Shown here in pieces: positions 33,262 to 41,365 of a DNA stretch of 60,734 bases (positions are counted from its first letter, which is position 1; every line of letters starts with the position of its first letter). The notes beneath the pieces are model-generated. The model was not told the origin of the DNA and did no database searches. It worked only from the letters and a program-made list of their open reading frames with translations. The stretch is from positions 1 to 60,734 of the forward strand of contig QHRO01000240.1 of NCBI GenBank assembly GCA_003220155.1. Direction: 5' to 3'. The translations under genes were made by a program, and so were the position numbers. This DNA comes from Verrucomicrobiota bacterium (GTDB taxonomy: Bacteria > Verrucomicrobiota > Verrucomicrobiia > Chthoniobacterales > UBA10450).

Positions 33262-33819
33262 CTAGTCCCATAGAAAAGAGCGTTTCTCGGCTACGATCCG
33301 GCCGTGTTCGATGAGTAAACAACGCCAGGCCAGCACTTGTCCATCATCAAAATACTCGTCGCCCACCACTCGAAATTCGCTGCGATTCGTCCCGTGCACG
33401 TTCTGGTAGGCTTGCTCTTTTGCCTGCACAAAAGCGCGAAGTTTCTCCTGCTTGTATTCAAACCGGACGGTCACATCCGATGGCCGCTTCGCCCGCCAGA
33501 AAAAATCAAAGTATTGCCCGAAGCGCTGCCGTTGATCCAGCGCAGTCACCGCGCCATACATGCGATAGGAGCGTTCAAAATTTAGCGAAGCTTCCTGAAT
33601 CGCACTACTCGATTTGAAACTGGCCTTGCTCGTCTGAGTCGCGGGATTGTTCCCTCGCTGTCCTTTGTTGCGGGGAAGATTTTGCGACAGCGTGTAAATC
33701 TTAGCTTTACGAAACTGGAAATCGGGATTGAGCGCCAGTGGTAATTTCCCTTGCTCGGGATCGGCTCGCGCGAGAGAGCTCACGCTAAGCAAAAGCGCGA
33801 CTGCGCAGGTAAATCGCAT
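33262..33819 (-). CDS. Secreted hypothetical protein
   Basis: About 185 residues from MRFTCAVALLLSVSSLARA, a clear signal peptide that argues for this internal ATG over the ORF's first one. The mature protein is basic and rich in aromatic residues (FERSYRMYGAV, FGQYFDFFWRAKRPSDV, YQNVHGTNRSEFRVVGDEYF) and lacks cysteines apart from one in CLLIEHG. It is probably periplasmic with a mixed alpha/beta fold. It lies 47 bases upstream of the STAS gene on the same strand and could share that operon. No family was recognised. Confidence 0.7.
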   Translation of the reverse strand: MRFTCAVALLLSVSSLARADPEQGKLPLALNPDFQFRKAKIYTLSQNLPRNKGQRGNNPATQTSKASFKSSSAIQEASLNFERSYRMYGAVTALDQRQRFGQYFDFFWRAKRPSDVTVRFEYKQEKLRAFVQAKEQAYQNVHGTNRSEFRVVGDEYFDDGQVLAWRCLLIEHGRIVAEKRSFLWD

Positions 33820-33875
33820 TAGCCATATCAAACCGGCTGCGTGCGACCCTGTCAATGCAGAGCGAATGCCGATAT

Positions 33876-34001
33876 GGAACACGGGCCGCTGGCCTGTGCG
33901 CCCAGCGGGTTTCTAAAGCCGCTGCTCTCAGCAACTCGCGCAAGGACCACGTCAGCGGAGTAAAACTCCGCCGGGCGCACAGACTGGAAAGTCTGTGTTC
34001 C
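33876..34001. repeat. Family D palindrome, long form, in the promoter gap before the nuclease-ligase gene
   Basis: GGAACACGGGCCGCTGGCCTGTGCGCCC is followed by an internal segment and then GGGCGCACAGACTGGAAAGTCTGTGTTCC. The full gap 33820-34142 also holds smaller palindromes (GGCAGGCGTCTCGCCTG). Nothing coding is seen in it. Confidence 0.7.
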
Positions 34002-34142
34002 TATTCTGCCGTTCAAAATCAGGACACTAAGCGAATCCCGGTTTCCTGCGGAAACAGGCGGCTAGCTGCGGAAGGCAGGCGTCTCGCCTGTTAGAGCCGT
34101 ACCGGCTGTTGAACAGACGGACCGACAGGCCAGAATTCCTGT

Positions 34143-36983
34143 GTGATCGATGTTCGATACGAGCGTGGCGTTTTTTTGCCGCAACAAAATCTCTGGCTCG
34201 ACCCGTGGGAAGCTAAGGAGTTCGCTTTCGTTTCTCACGCCCACATCGATCACATTGCACCGCATCGTGAGATTATCGTCTCGGAACGGACCGCGCGCTT
34301 GATGCGAGCGCGGCTGGCGGGAAAACGCAAGGAAATCATCCTGCCATTCGGCCAGGAAAAGGATGTCCGGGGAATGCAGGTGACCCTGTTTCCGGCCGGT
34401 CATATTTTTGGTTCGGCCCAACTCTTTTTGCGCACTGAGAATGATTCGCTGCTTTACACCGGCGATTTCAAATTGCGCCGGGGTCAATCGGCCGAGCCCG
34501 CGGAATGGACGGCGGCCAGCACCCTGATTATGGAAACAACCTATGGCATTCCGCGTTATCGCCTTCCGCCGACCGAGGAAGTGATCGCGCAAATTATCGC
34601 TTTTTGCCGCGATGCGATCGAGAACGATGAAGTTCCGGTGCTACTCGGCTATTCGTTGGGCAAAGCGCAGGAAATCCTTTGTGCCCTCGCCGGAGCCGAT
34701 CTCACACCGATGCTGCACGGTTCGGTTTATCAAATGACGCGTATCTACGAACAATACGACCAGGAATTTTGCCAATACCTTCGTTATCATCCGAATGATC
34801 TCGCCGGCAAAGTTCTGATTTGTCCGCCGAGTGCGAATCGCTCGCGCATGCTTGAGAAAATTCCGCGCAAACGCGTAGCCATGATCAGCGGCTGGGCGGT
34901 CGATCCGAACGCGATTTATCGTTATCAGGTCGACGCGGCATTCCCACTGTCCGATCACGCCGACTACGATGATCTGCTGCGCTACGTCGAGCTGGTGGGA
35001 CCGAAACGGGTTTTCACTTTGCACGGATTCGCCGCGCAATTTGCGCGCGATCTACGCGCGCGCGGGATCGAGGCGTGGGCGTTGACCGAAGAAAATCAGA
35101 TGGAGCTCACGCTTGGGACGTCTCCTGCGCAATTACCCGACATCGCCGTCACCGTCTCAATCGCAGAATCAAATGGTCTGCCGCCAGTGATGGCGGCAGC
35201 TACAACGGCAACTCCGTCGGAATTTCTCGGGTTCGCGAATGTTGGCCAGGCCATTGCAGCGACCCCGGCGAAGCTCGAGAAGGTCCGTCTGTTGGCAGAA
35301 TATTTCTCGTCGATCGATGACGAGCGACTCGCCATCGCCACGGTTTATTTTACCGGTCATGCCTTTCCGCAAACCGATCTGCGCACGTTGCAAGTGGGGG
35401 GCTCCGTCATTTACCGCGCCCTTGGCGGCGCGGCAAAAATCAGCGACGCAGAATTTCGACGCATTGCTCACAGTCATGGCGACGCCGGTAAAACTGCGTT
35501 TGATGTACTCGATGGTCGCACCGTTTCGGAGCCTTTCGGTATTACCGATTCCTACAAGTTTTTTGAACAACTCCAGAAACTGCGTGGACCTGTAGCGAAA
35601 AAGGAGGCACTGCAAAATCGCCTGGCGCAACTCTCTGCGCGGGAAGGTCAATATGTGGTCAAGATTCTCACCGGCGATCTACGCATCGGATTACGCGAAG
35701 GCCTGGTCGAGGAAGCAATTGCCAGGGCGTTCAATGTTCCGCTCGATGAGGTAAAGGAAGCGAACATGCTCCTCGGCGATATCGGACGCACCGCGGTTCT
35801 GGCAAAAAATAACGAGCTGGAGCGGGCGGAGCTTTCGCTCTTTCGCCCCATCAAATGCATGCTCGCCAGTCCTGAACCAACCGCCGAAGCAATCTGGAAA
35901 CGATTCGTCGATGTAGCTGTCGGTGTCTCTGCGGCAGAACCTAAAAACCTGCTGTCAGAGACGGTGGCAGCTACAACACCGGTAGCTAAAAGGTCGCCAC
36001 CTACTGTATACGTCGAAGACAAATTCGATGGCATTCGCGCGCAACTGCATGCCAGCCGGACACGTTCCGAAATCTTTTCACGCGATCTCAAGCGTATCAC
36101 CGGCCAATTTCCCGAAATTGCCGAGCAGGCGCGCCAATTTTCAGAGGAAGTAATTCTGGATGGCGAGATCATCGCCTTTGCCGAGGATCGGAAGCTGACA
36201 TTCTTCGATTTGCAGAAACGACTTGGGCGAAAAACCGACGCGCTCGAGTTATTTGAGACTTCCTCGGCCGACGTGCCGGTAATATTTGTTGCCTTCGATC
36301 TATTGTTTTTGGACGACCGTTCCTTGTTGAGAACTGCGCTGCGGGAGCGACGGGACCTTTTGCGCGGTTTAAAGCTGCCACCGAAATTTCAGATCGCGTC
36401 CGTGGTGGCAGCGCATTCCGCTAACGAGATCGAGAGCGAATTCAAGCGCGCGCGGCTGCGTTTGAACGAAGGGCTCATGGTCAAGAATCCGCAAAGTTTT
36501 TATTCGCCGGGACGGCGCGGGATGTTCTGGTTCAAGCTGAAGAAGGAGCTGGCGACGCTCGATGTCGTGGTCGTGGGAGCCGAGCTTGGCCACGGAAAAA
36601 GAAATCACGTGCTCAGCGATTACACCTTTGCCGTGCGCGATGAAAGCAGCGGCGAATTATTACCAATCGGCAAAGCTTATAGCGGACTGACCGATGCCGA
36701 AATCGCCGAGCTGACCGAGCATTTCAAAGACAACACCCTGGTTGAGCACGGGCGCTATCGCGAAGTGAAACCAGACATCGTCCTGGAAGTTGCCTTCAAT
36801 TCCATTCAACCAAGCACGCGCCACTCCAGCGGACTCGCCTTGCGTTTTCCCCGGATCAAAGCCATTCGGCGCGACAAAACGATCGAAAATATCGACACCC
36901 TAGCATACGCGCAGCAGTTAGCGGCGGAACAAAATCACCGTCATCCCGAGCGTAGTCGAGGGATCCCGCCGCGAAATCTTTAA
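34143..36983 (+). CDS. Metallo-beta-lactamase-fold exonuclease fused to ATP-dependent DNA ligase
   Basis: Residues 1-330 form a beta-CASP metallo-beta-lactamase nuclease (SHAHIDHIAPH metal motif; YTGDFKLRRG; DHADYDDL), the type annotated as ligase-associated exonuclease. Residues about 360-935 form an ATP-dependent DNA ligase. It has an all-alpha DNA-binding domain, the nucleotidyl lysine in EDKFDGIRAQ (K627), DGEIIAF, VAFDLLFLD, EGLMVKNP and WFKLKKE. The start is GTG. The two activities are usually separate adjacent genes, so this is a natural fusion for DNA repair. Residues about 346-355 and 590-611 are encoded by REP elements in interdomain linkers. The last 14 residues (RHPERSRGIPPRNL) come from a family A palindrome. 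Confidence 0.92.
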   Translation: MIDVRYERGVFLPQQNLWLDPWEAKEFAFVSHAHIDHIAPHREIIVSERTARLMRARLAGKRKEIILPFGQEKDVRGMQVTLFPAGHIFGSAQLFLRTENDSLLYTGDFKLRRGQSAEPAEWTAASTLIMETTYGIPRYRLPPTEEVIAQIIAFCRDAIENDEVPVLLGYSLGKAQEILCALAGADLTPMLHGSVYQMTRIYEQYDQEFCQYLRYHPNDLAGKVLICPPSANRSRMLEKIPRKRVAMISGWAVDPNAIYRYQVDAAFPLSDHADYDDLLRYVELVGPKRVFTLHGFAAQFARDLRARGIEAWALTEENQMELTLGTSPAQLPDIAVTVSIAESNGLPPVMAAATTATPSEFLGFANVGQAIAATPAKLEKVRLLAEYFSSIDDERLAIATVYFTGHAFPQTDLRTLQVGGSVIYRALGGAAKISDAEFRRIAHSHGDAGKTAFDVLDGRTVSEPFGITDSYKFFEQLQKLRGPVAKKEALQNRLAQLSAREGQYVVKILTGDLRIGLREGLVEEAIARAFNVPLDEVKEANMLLGDIGRTAVLAKNNELERAELSLFRPIKCMLASPEPTAEAIWKRFVDVAVGVSAAEPKNLLSETVAATTPVAKRSPPTVYVEDKFDGIRAQLHASRTRSEIFSRDLKRITGQFPEIAEQARQFSEEVILDGEIIAFAEDRKLTFFDLQKRLGRKTDALELFETSSADVPVIFVAFDLLFLDDRSLLRTALRERRDLLRGLKLPPKFQIASVVAAHSANEIESEFKRARLRLNEGLMVKNPQSFYSPGRRGMFWFKLKKELATLDVVVVGAELGHGKRNHVLSDYTFAVRDESSGELLPIGKAYSGLTDAEIAELTEHFKDNTLVEHGRYREVKPDIVLEVAFNSIQPSTRHSSGLALRFPRIKAIRRDKTIENIDTLAYAQQLAAEQNHRHPERSRGIPPRNL
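35177..35204 (-). repeat. Single GTAG-type REP inside the nuclease-ligase gene (in frame)
   Basis: CTGCCGCCAGTGATGGCGGCAG-CTACA is a hairpin with its GTAG end on the minus strand. It encodes LPPVMAAATT in the linker between nuclease and ligase. Confidence 0.7.
35912..35975. repeat. REPIN (family B) inside the nuclease-ligase gene (in frame)
   Basis: It reads TGTAG-CTGTCGGTGTCTCTGCGGCAG, then a spacer, then CTGTCAGAGACGGTGGCAG-CTACA. It encodes VAVGVSAAEPKNLLSETVAAT between the ligase DNA-binding and adenylation domains. Confidence 0.8.
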
Positions 36984-37023
36984 GGGTAGTTCAACGGGAT
37001 CCCTCGACTTCGCTCGGGATGAC
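36940..37023. repeat. Family A palindrome at the 3' end of the nuclease-ligase gene
   Basis: The ends are GTCATCCCGAGCGTAGTCGAGGGATCCC and GGGATCCCTCGACTTCGCTCGGGATGAC. It supplies the stop codon of the ligase and sits between convergent genes, where it could act as a bidirectional terminator. Confidence 0.85.
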
Positions 37024-37027
37024 GAAC

Positions 37028-37600
37028 TCAAGGCGACGAAGATGGCGAAACCGATGGCGTCGCTCGCTTTTTACCGCTGGCGCTGCGAATCCATGATGCG
37101 GTCGCGGACGTTGAAGCTTCGGGTTTTGCGGTTGTTTGAGCCCGCGACCCAGTCTCGGCTGGAACAGTCGGAGCAACCGATGAGGCAGGAGAATTGGATT
37201 CGGCCGACGCGCTCGCTTGCGGGAATGGCGTGCCGGTCGATAACGGGTTAAGGCGCAAGCGCGGCGTCGACGTGGCAACTGGTTTTTTGCCAGCCTCGGG
37301 CGTTTGCACGGTCGATTTCGGTGTGGATGAAATCGCAGGCGTCGGTGTCGGCGATAAAATCGGAGTCTCCGTCGCAGTAGGAGTCACGCTTGCCTCCGAT
37401 TGCGGTGTTATCGATTGAACCGGGCTCGGCGTTGCTGCCCTGTTTACTGGAGTCGGCGTGTTCCCGATTTCTTTCGGCGGTCTTTCCGCCGGCGGGGGCA
37501 CGTCGGGTTGAATCTGGGCAAGCAGCTCGTTATCGGCTTGCTGTTTCTGACACGCAAAAAAACACGCGCTCAGCGCCAGGAAGCAAAAAGCCTTTTTCAT
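37028..37600 (-). CDS. Ser/Thr/Pro-rich lipoprotein
   Basis: The start MKKAFCFLALSACFFACQKQ is a lipoprotein signal (lipobox LSAC or FFAC); it lies 28 codons inside the ORF. The mature chain of about 170 residues is a disordered Pro/Thr/Ser-rich stalk (PTPTPAISSTPKSTVQTPE) without visible domains. It ends close to the family A palindrome. Such stalks are common in surface-exposed lipoproteins of this phylum, but no function can be assigned. Confidence 0.65.
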   Translation of the reverse strand: MKKAFCFLALSACFFACQKQQADNELLAQIQPDVPPPAERPPKEIGNTPTPVNRAATPSPVQSITPQSEASVTPTATETPILSPTPTPAISSTPKSTVQTPEAGKKPVATSTPRLRLNPLSTGTPFPQASASAESNSPASSVAPTVPAETGSRAQTTAKPEASTSATASWIRSASGKKRATPSVSPSSSP

Positions 37601-37719
37601 CAACTTGTTTAGGTATTCAAGAAACAGCGATGCGCTTCGAAAAGGGATGTTACAAGCAATCTCACCGAGCACCTTTCCCGCCAAAGCCTTACTCTGAGAA
37701 AACCACTCCTAACTGGCGA

Positions 37720-37850
37720 GGGGCGACTTCTAAGTCGCCCACCTAGGTCAGCCCTACAGGAAGGCCGTACTAACAAAGCCTGTTTCTGCGAGACGCGGAA
37801 ACCAGCACGCGAGACGCGTGCGCTACCCAGCACCGCGCGGTCCATACTGC
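37720..37850. repeat. String of short palindromes
   Basis: Separate small hairpins follow one another: GGGCGACTTCTAAGTCGCCC, TTTCTGCGAGACGCGGAAA and GCACGCGAGACGCGTGC. They fill the gap between the lipoprotein and the small membrane protein. No ORF is supported. Confidence 0.55.
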
Positions 37851-37852
37851 GC

Positions 37853-38038
37853 TTAAGGTGTTGGTGAAGCCGAAGCTTCCGGGGTAAAGCGGGTGACGGT
37901 TGTCGTTTCAATAAGATCGCGATGCGCATTTTGCCAGTTGGCATAGCTCGCAACTACGATCAGACTAACAATAATCGCAATCATCGCGATCAATGCGCCT
38001 TTCGAAATACGCTCTTCCTTTTCCTTACCCGTTTCCAT
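37853..38038 (-). CDS. Small single-pass membrane protein
   Basis: A 61-residue protein with a charged N terminus (METGKEKEERISKG), one membrane helix (ALIAMIAIIVSLIVVASYA) and a Thr/Ser/Pro tail. It overlaps the 3' end of the Cmk-PlsC gene by 14 bases, which suggests coupling. No family was recognised. Normal composition and the overlap make it a credible gene. Confidence 0.65.
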   Translation of the reverse strand: METGKEKEERISKGALIAMIAIIVSLIVVASYANWQNAHRDLIETTTVTRFTPEASASPTP

Positions 38039-39326
38039 CGATCGTTAGTTTAGCGATTTCGTTCATCACCCGCTCACTCAAACGTTGATACACGTCTTTT
38101 CCTCGCTCGGCGATGTCTGCTTGCGTAAAGAAAATTGGATGCCCGACGACGATGGTTATGGGATGAAGACGAATCTTTTTGCTGCCACGTGCCCAGGCCT
38201 CATGCGCGCCGAAGATGCGCATCGGCACAACCGGCGCCAGCGTTTTGGCAACCACCAACCCAATACCGGGCTGGGCTGGTTGCAAGTTACCGTCGAGCGT
38301 GCGCCCGCCTTCCGGAAACACCAGCGTCGTTTCTCCCGCCCGTAAAATTCGAATCAATGCTTTAAGCGCGCTGCGATCACTGCCCTCCTGATCAACTGGA
38401 ATGACGTTCAGCTTAGGCAGAAGCCAGCCCCAAAACCAGTGATCGAGCAACGTTTTGCGGGCGAGAAAAAAAATCGCGCGATCAGAAGCGTTGCCCGCCA
38501 GCGGTGGATCGAAAAAGCTCTGATGATTCATCGCCAGAATCACTGGCCCACTTTGGATCATGCGTTCGCGATGCAGAATACGAAATCGAAAAAAGATTTG
38601 GGCGAGCAAACGGGAAAGCCAGTAGCCCAGCCAATAGTAGGGATTCATCCGTTGCCGACGCGGTGTCACTATCTGGGAGTGAAGCGGCAAACCTTTTGCC
38701 ACCAATCGCTGCATGATTTGATCGACCACGCCATCGATCGTCAGCGCAGAGGTATCGATGACCGCGGCATCTGGTGCGGTGACAAGCGGTGAAACGACGC
38801 GCGAGGAATCGGCGCAATCGCGCGCAGCGATTTCATCGCGTTGGCCTTCAGCCTGCCGCCGTTGCACCCGCACCTCCGGGGAAGCGTCGATATAAAACTT
38901 GAAGGGCGTTTCCGGAAAAACGACCGACCCGATGTCGCGACCTTCCATGACCAGGTTGTCTTTCTTTGCATATTCGCGCATGCGAGCGACGAGAATCTCG
39001 CGAACACGCGGCACACTGCTGACGAGAGAAACAGCGCGGTTGACATCGTCGTCGCGCAAATGCGGAGTCGGATCGTGATCATCAATTAAAATGCGCGATT
39101 GGTTATCGACGAGATCGCAAACGATTCTGGATTGCTCGATGGCGTTGGCAACAGCAGCTGGTTGGTGCACGTTCACGCCGCGTTGCAAAACGTGCCACGT
39201 CACCGCGCGATACATCGCCCCGGAGTTGACGTAGGAAAATCCAAGTCGCTGCGCCAAGGTGCGGGCAACGCTACTTTTGCCGGAAGCAGCCGGACCGTCG
39301 ATGGCGATGATGTGATGGGTGGGCAT
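38025..39326 (-). CDS. Fused cytidylate kinase / 1-acylglycerol-3-phosphate acyltransferase
   Basis: Residues 1-220 form a CMP kinase: P-loop IDGPAASGKSSVARTLA, LGFSYVNSGAMYRA, and MEGRDIGSVVFPE. Residues about 240-430 form a PlsC-type acyltransferase with the NHxxxxD motif in AMNHQSFFDP and FPEGGRTLDG as the glycerophosphate-binding block. The fusion joins CMP phosphorylation and phosphatidate synthesis, both needed for CDP-diacylglycerol. In the acyltransferase block a Gly replaces the usual Thr (FPEGTR to FPEGGRT). aroA lies just upstream on the same strand, as in many bacteria. Both domains look complete. Confidence 0.92.
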   Translation of the reverse strand: MPTHHIIAIDGPAASGKSSVARTLAQRLGFSYVNSGAMYRAVTWHVLQRGVNVHQPAAVANAIEQSRIVCDLVDNQSRILIDDHDPTPHLRDDDVNRAVSLVSSVPRVREILVARMREYAKKDNLVMEGRDIGSVVFPETPFKFYIDASPEVRVQRRQAEGQRDEIAARDCADSSRVVSPLVTAPDAAVIDTSALTIDGVVDQIMQRLVAKGLPLHSQIVTPRRQRMNPYYWLGYWLSRLLAQIFFRFRILHRERMIQSGPVILAMNHQSFFDPPLAGNASDRAIFFLARKTLLDHWFWGWLLPKLNVIPVDQEGSDRSALKALIRILRAGETTLVFPEGGRTLDGNLQPAQPGIGLVVAKTLAPVVPMRIFGAHEAWARGSKKIRLHPITIVVGHPIFFTQADIAERGKDVYQRLSERVMNEIAKLTIDGNG

Positions 39327-39382
39327 GGCGCTTGCGCAAGTTCTTCATTGGAAATGGCACTGAGGCAAGCGGCGCCTAACGA

Positions 39383-40732
39383 TTATTGGTCAACCGGGGC
39401 GAGCGAGCGCGATCCGATCACAGGCGTGCTTCCCGGCCCGCGCTTTGTCGTCATGAATTGTTCGAGCGCGTCTTTGAAACCGGGATAGGAAATTTCCACG
39501 CATTCAGCGTCCTCGACGATGGTTTCGCCGTCGGCGAAAAGTCCGGCAACGGCAAATGCCATGGCGATGCGATGGTCGCCGAAGCTGGCGACGCGTCCCC
39601 CGCGCAACGGCGCCGGACCATGAATCTCGAGCCCGTCGCTTAACTCGAGCACTTGCGCGCCCATCACTCGCAAGTTGTGCGCGATCGCAGCAATCCGGTC
39701 GGTTTCCTTTACCCGCAATTCCTGAGCTTGCCGGATAATGGTTGTGCCGTTGGCAAGGGCGCCGGCCACTGCCAGCACCGGAAGCTCGTCGATCAATTGC
39801 GCGACCTCTTTTCCTTGAATGACAGTTCCTTTCAACATTGCACCGGTTATTTCCACGATGCCGCGCGGCTCGAGTTGGTCCACATCTTCAATCGCTTCGC
39901 GAACCTGGGCTCCCATGCGAACCAGCACACCGAGCACGGGCGTGCGCGTCGTATTCAAACCGAGTTCGCGGACGAGTAAATGTCCTCCGGGTTGCGCGGC
40001 CGCCGCTGTCAGCCAATAAGTGGCTGAGGAGAGATCACCGGGAATGCGGAAGTCGCGCGACTCCGGAACCTGATCGCCGAAAATCGCGATCGTGCCGTTT
40101 TCGTCCCGCGTCGTGCGAACGAAGAAATAACGCAGCATTCGCTCAGTGTGATCGCGAGTCTGCGTCTCCTCGACAATTGCGGTTTTTCCTTTGGCAAAAA
40201 GACCGGCGAGCAAGATTGCGCTCTTTACCTGGGCGCTGGGGACCGGCATTTGATAGCGAATTCCGCGCAATGAGCCGCCGTGAATGCGTAGTGGCGGAGT
40301 TTCCTCCGGGCCCTCCGCGGTAATGTTTGCTCCCATTCGCTGCAATGGAGCGATTACGCGATCCATCGGCCGCTTGGAAAGGGAAGCATCCCCCACCAGG
40401 CGGCTCTCGAATGTCTGTCCAGCAAGAAGGCCCGCCATCAATCGCATGGTGGTAGCGGAATTGCCGCAATTAATTTCCGCGGCTGGCGGATTGAGCACGC
40501 GCTTTTTTCCATGGACGATAATGGCATTGGGCTCCGCCTCATCGATACGAATCCCCAGCGCGCGCAAGGCATTAACGGTACGCATGCAATCGTCACCGAT
40601 GAGGAATCCATCGAGACGGCAAACTCCATTGGAGAGCGCAGCGATAATGGCGGCCCGATGCGAAATGCTCTTGTCCCCCGGCACGGTGATTTCCGTGTCG
40701 ATGTGAGGTGCGCGTTTGACGCGAAGTTCCAT
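39383..40732 (-). CDS. aroA: 3-phosphoshikimate 1-carboxyvinyltransferase (EPSP synthase)
   Basis: AroA joins PEP to shikimate-3-phosphate in the chorismate pathway. The signatures VPGDKSISHRAAIIAALSNG, CGNSATTMRLMAGLLAG, RPMDRVIAPLQRMG and ELRVKETDRIAAIAHNLR are all present, and the 449-residue length is normal. It is followed by the Cmk-PlsC gene. The aroA-cmk adjacency is conserved in several phyla. The assignment is secure. Confidence 0.97.
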   Translation of the reverse strand: MELRVKRAPHIDTEITVPGDKSISHRAAIIAALSNGVCRLDGFLIGDDCMRTVNALRALGIRIDEAEPNAIIVHGKKRVLNPPAAEINCGNSATTMRLMAGLLAGQTFESRLVGDASLSKRPMDRVIAPLQRMGANITAEGPEETPPLRIHGGSLRGIRYQMPVPSAQVKSAILLAGLFAKGKTAIVEETQTRDHTERMLRYFFVRTTRDENGTIAIFGDQVPESRDFRIPGDLSSATYWLTAAAAQPGGHLLVRELGLNTTRTPVLGVLVRMGAQVREAIEDVDQLEPRGIVEITGAMLKGTVIQGKEVAQLIDELPVLAVAGALANGTTIIRQAQELRVKETDRIAAIAHNLRVMGAQVLELSDGLEIHGPAPLRGGRVASFGDHRIAMAFAVAGLFADGETIVEDAECVEISYPGFKDALEQFMTTKRGPGSTPVIGSRSLAPVDQ

Positions 40733-40839
40733 TTAACCTTTCGAATCCCCAGCCGCCCCAAAACTGGAAGGAGGAATCATCCGATATCCGGCGCGCTTGT
40801 CCAGCAACGCGACTATTTCACCCAAAAGAAGCGGGATGC

Positions 40840-41217
40840 CTACGGCACCAGAAAGATTTTGTTGGTGTAGGGATCTTTCACTTCGGTTCCTGGCGGGAAA
40901 CCGCGAACATCCACATAGCCCTGATTGGGCGCGTAAGGGCTGGTCACAAATCCAGCTTTTCCCGGGACCGGAATACCGTAAGGCAGATCGCCCTTGGTTG
41001 TCCTCGCTGCGGGTGACGCGGAGGCTTCCGCCGGAGGGTTTTGCTCTGTTGTCTCGGGCGGCGCCGGCGGCTGGTTGGGGTTATAAGGCTGCGTCATCGG
41101 TTGCTCTTCGGGCGCATTTGGATAACGCGCCACGCGATGACGCACCGGCGGCTCTTCCTCGGCGCAGGATACGAAAACAAAGCCGGCGAGAAAAACGAGC
41201 CACGGTGAACATTTCAT
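40840..41217 (-). CDS. Proline-rich lipoprotein
   Basis: A 125-residue protein starting [22 protein letters not shown], with lipobox FVSC. A disordered Pro/Gln-rich segment follows ([15 protein letters not shown]). The compact C-terminal motif [29 protein letters not shown]...YTNKIFLVP is dense in Gly, Pro and Tyr. That C-terminal motif looks like a conserved small domain, but I cannot name a characterised homolog. It sits 107 bases upstream of aroA on the same strand. Confidence 0.7.
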   Translation of the reverse strand: MKCSPWLVFLAGFVFVSCAEEEPPVRHRVARYPNAPEEQPMTQPYNPNQPPAPPETTEQNPPAEASASPAARTTKGDLPYGIPVPGKAGFVTSPYAPNQGYVDVRGFPPGTEVKDPYTNKIFLVP

Positions 41218-41365
41218 AAAATCGATTCGACGAAACCGTCCCTTTCTAATTCAACCCTAATATACTGACAATCGAAAAGCGCGCTCTTCGATAAATGAGC
41301 GGCCATGCTATATCGTCTCGCGGATACACGTCGCGCACGATTACTTTTCGATTCTATTTCAAAGG

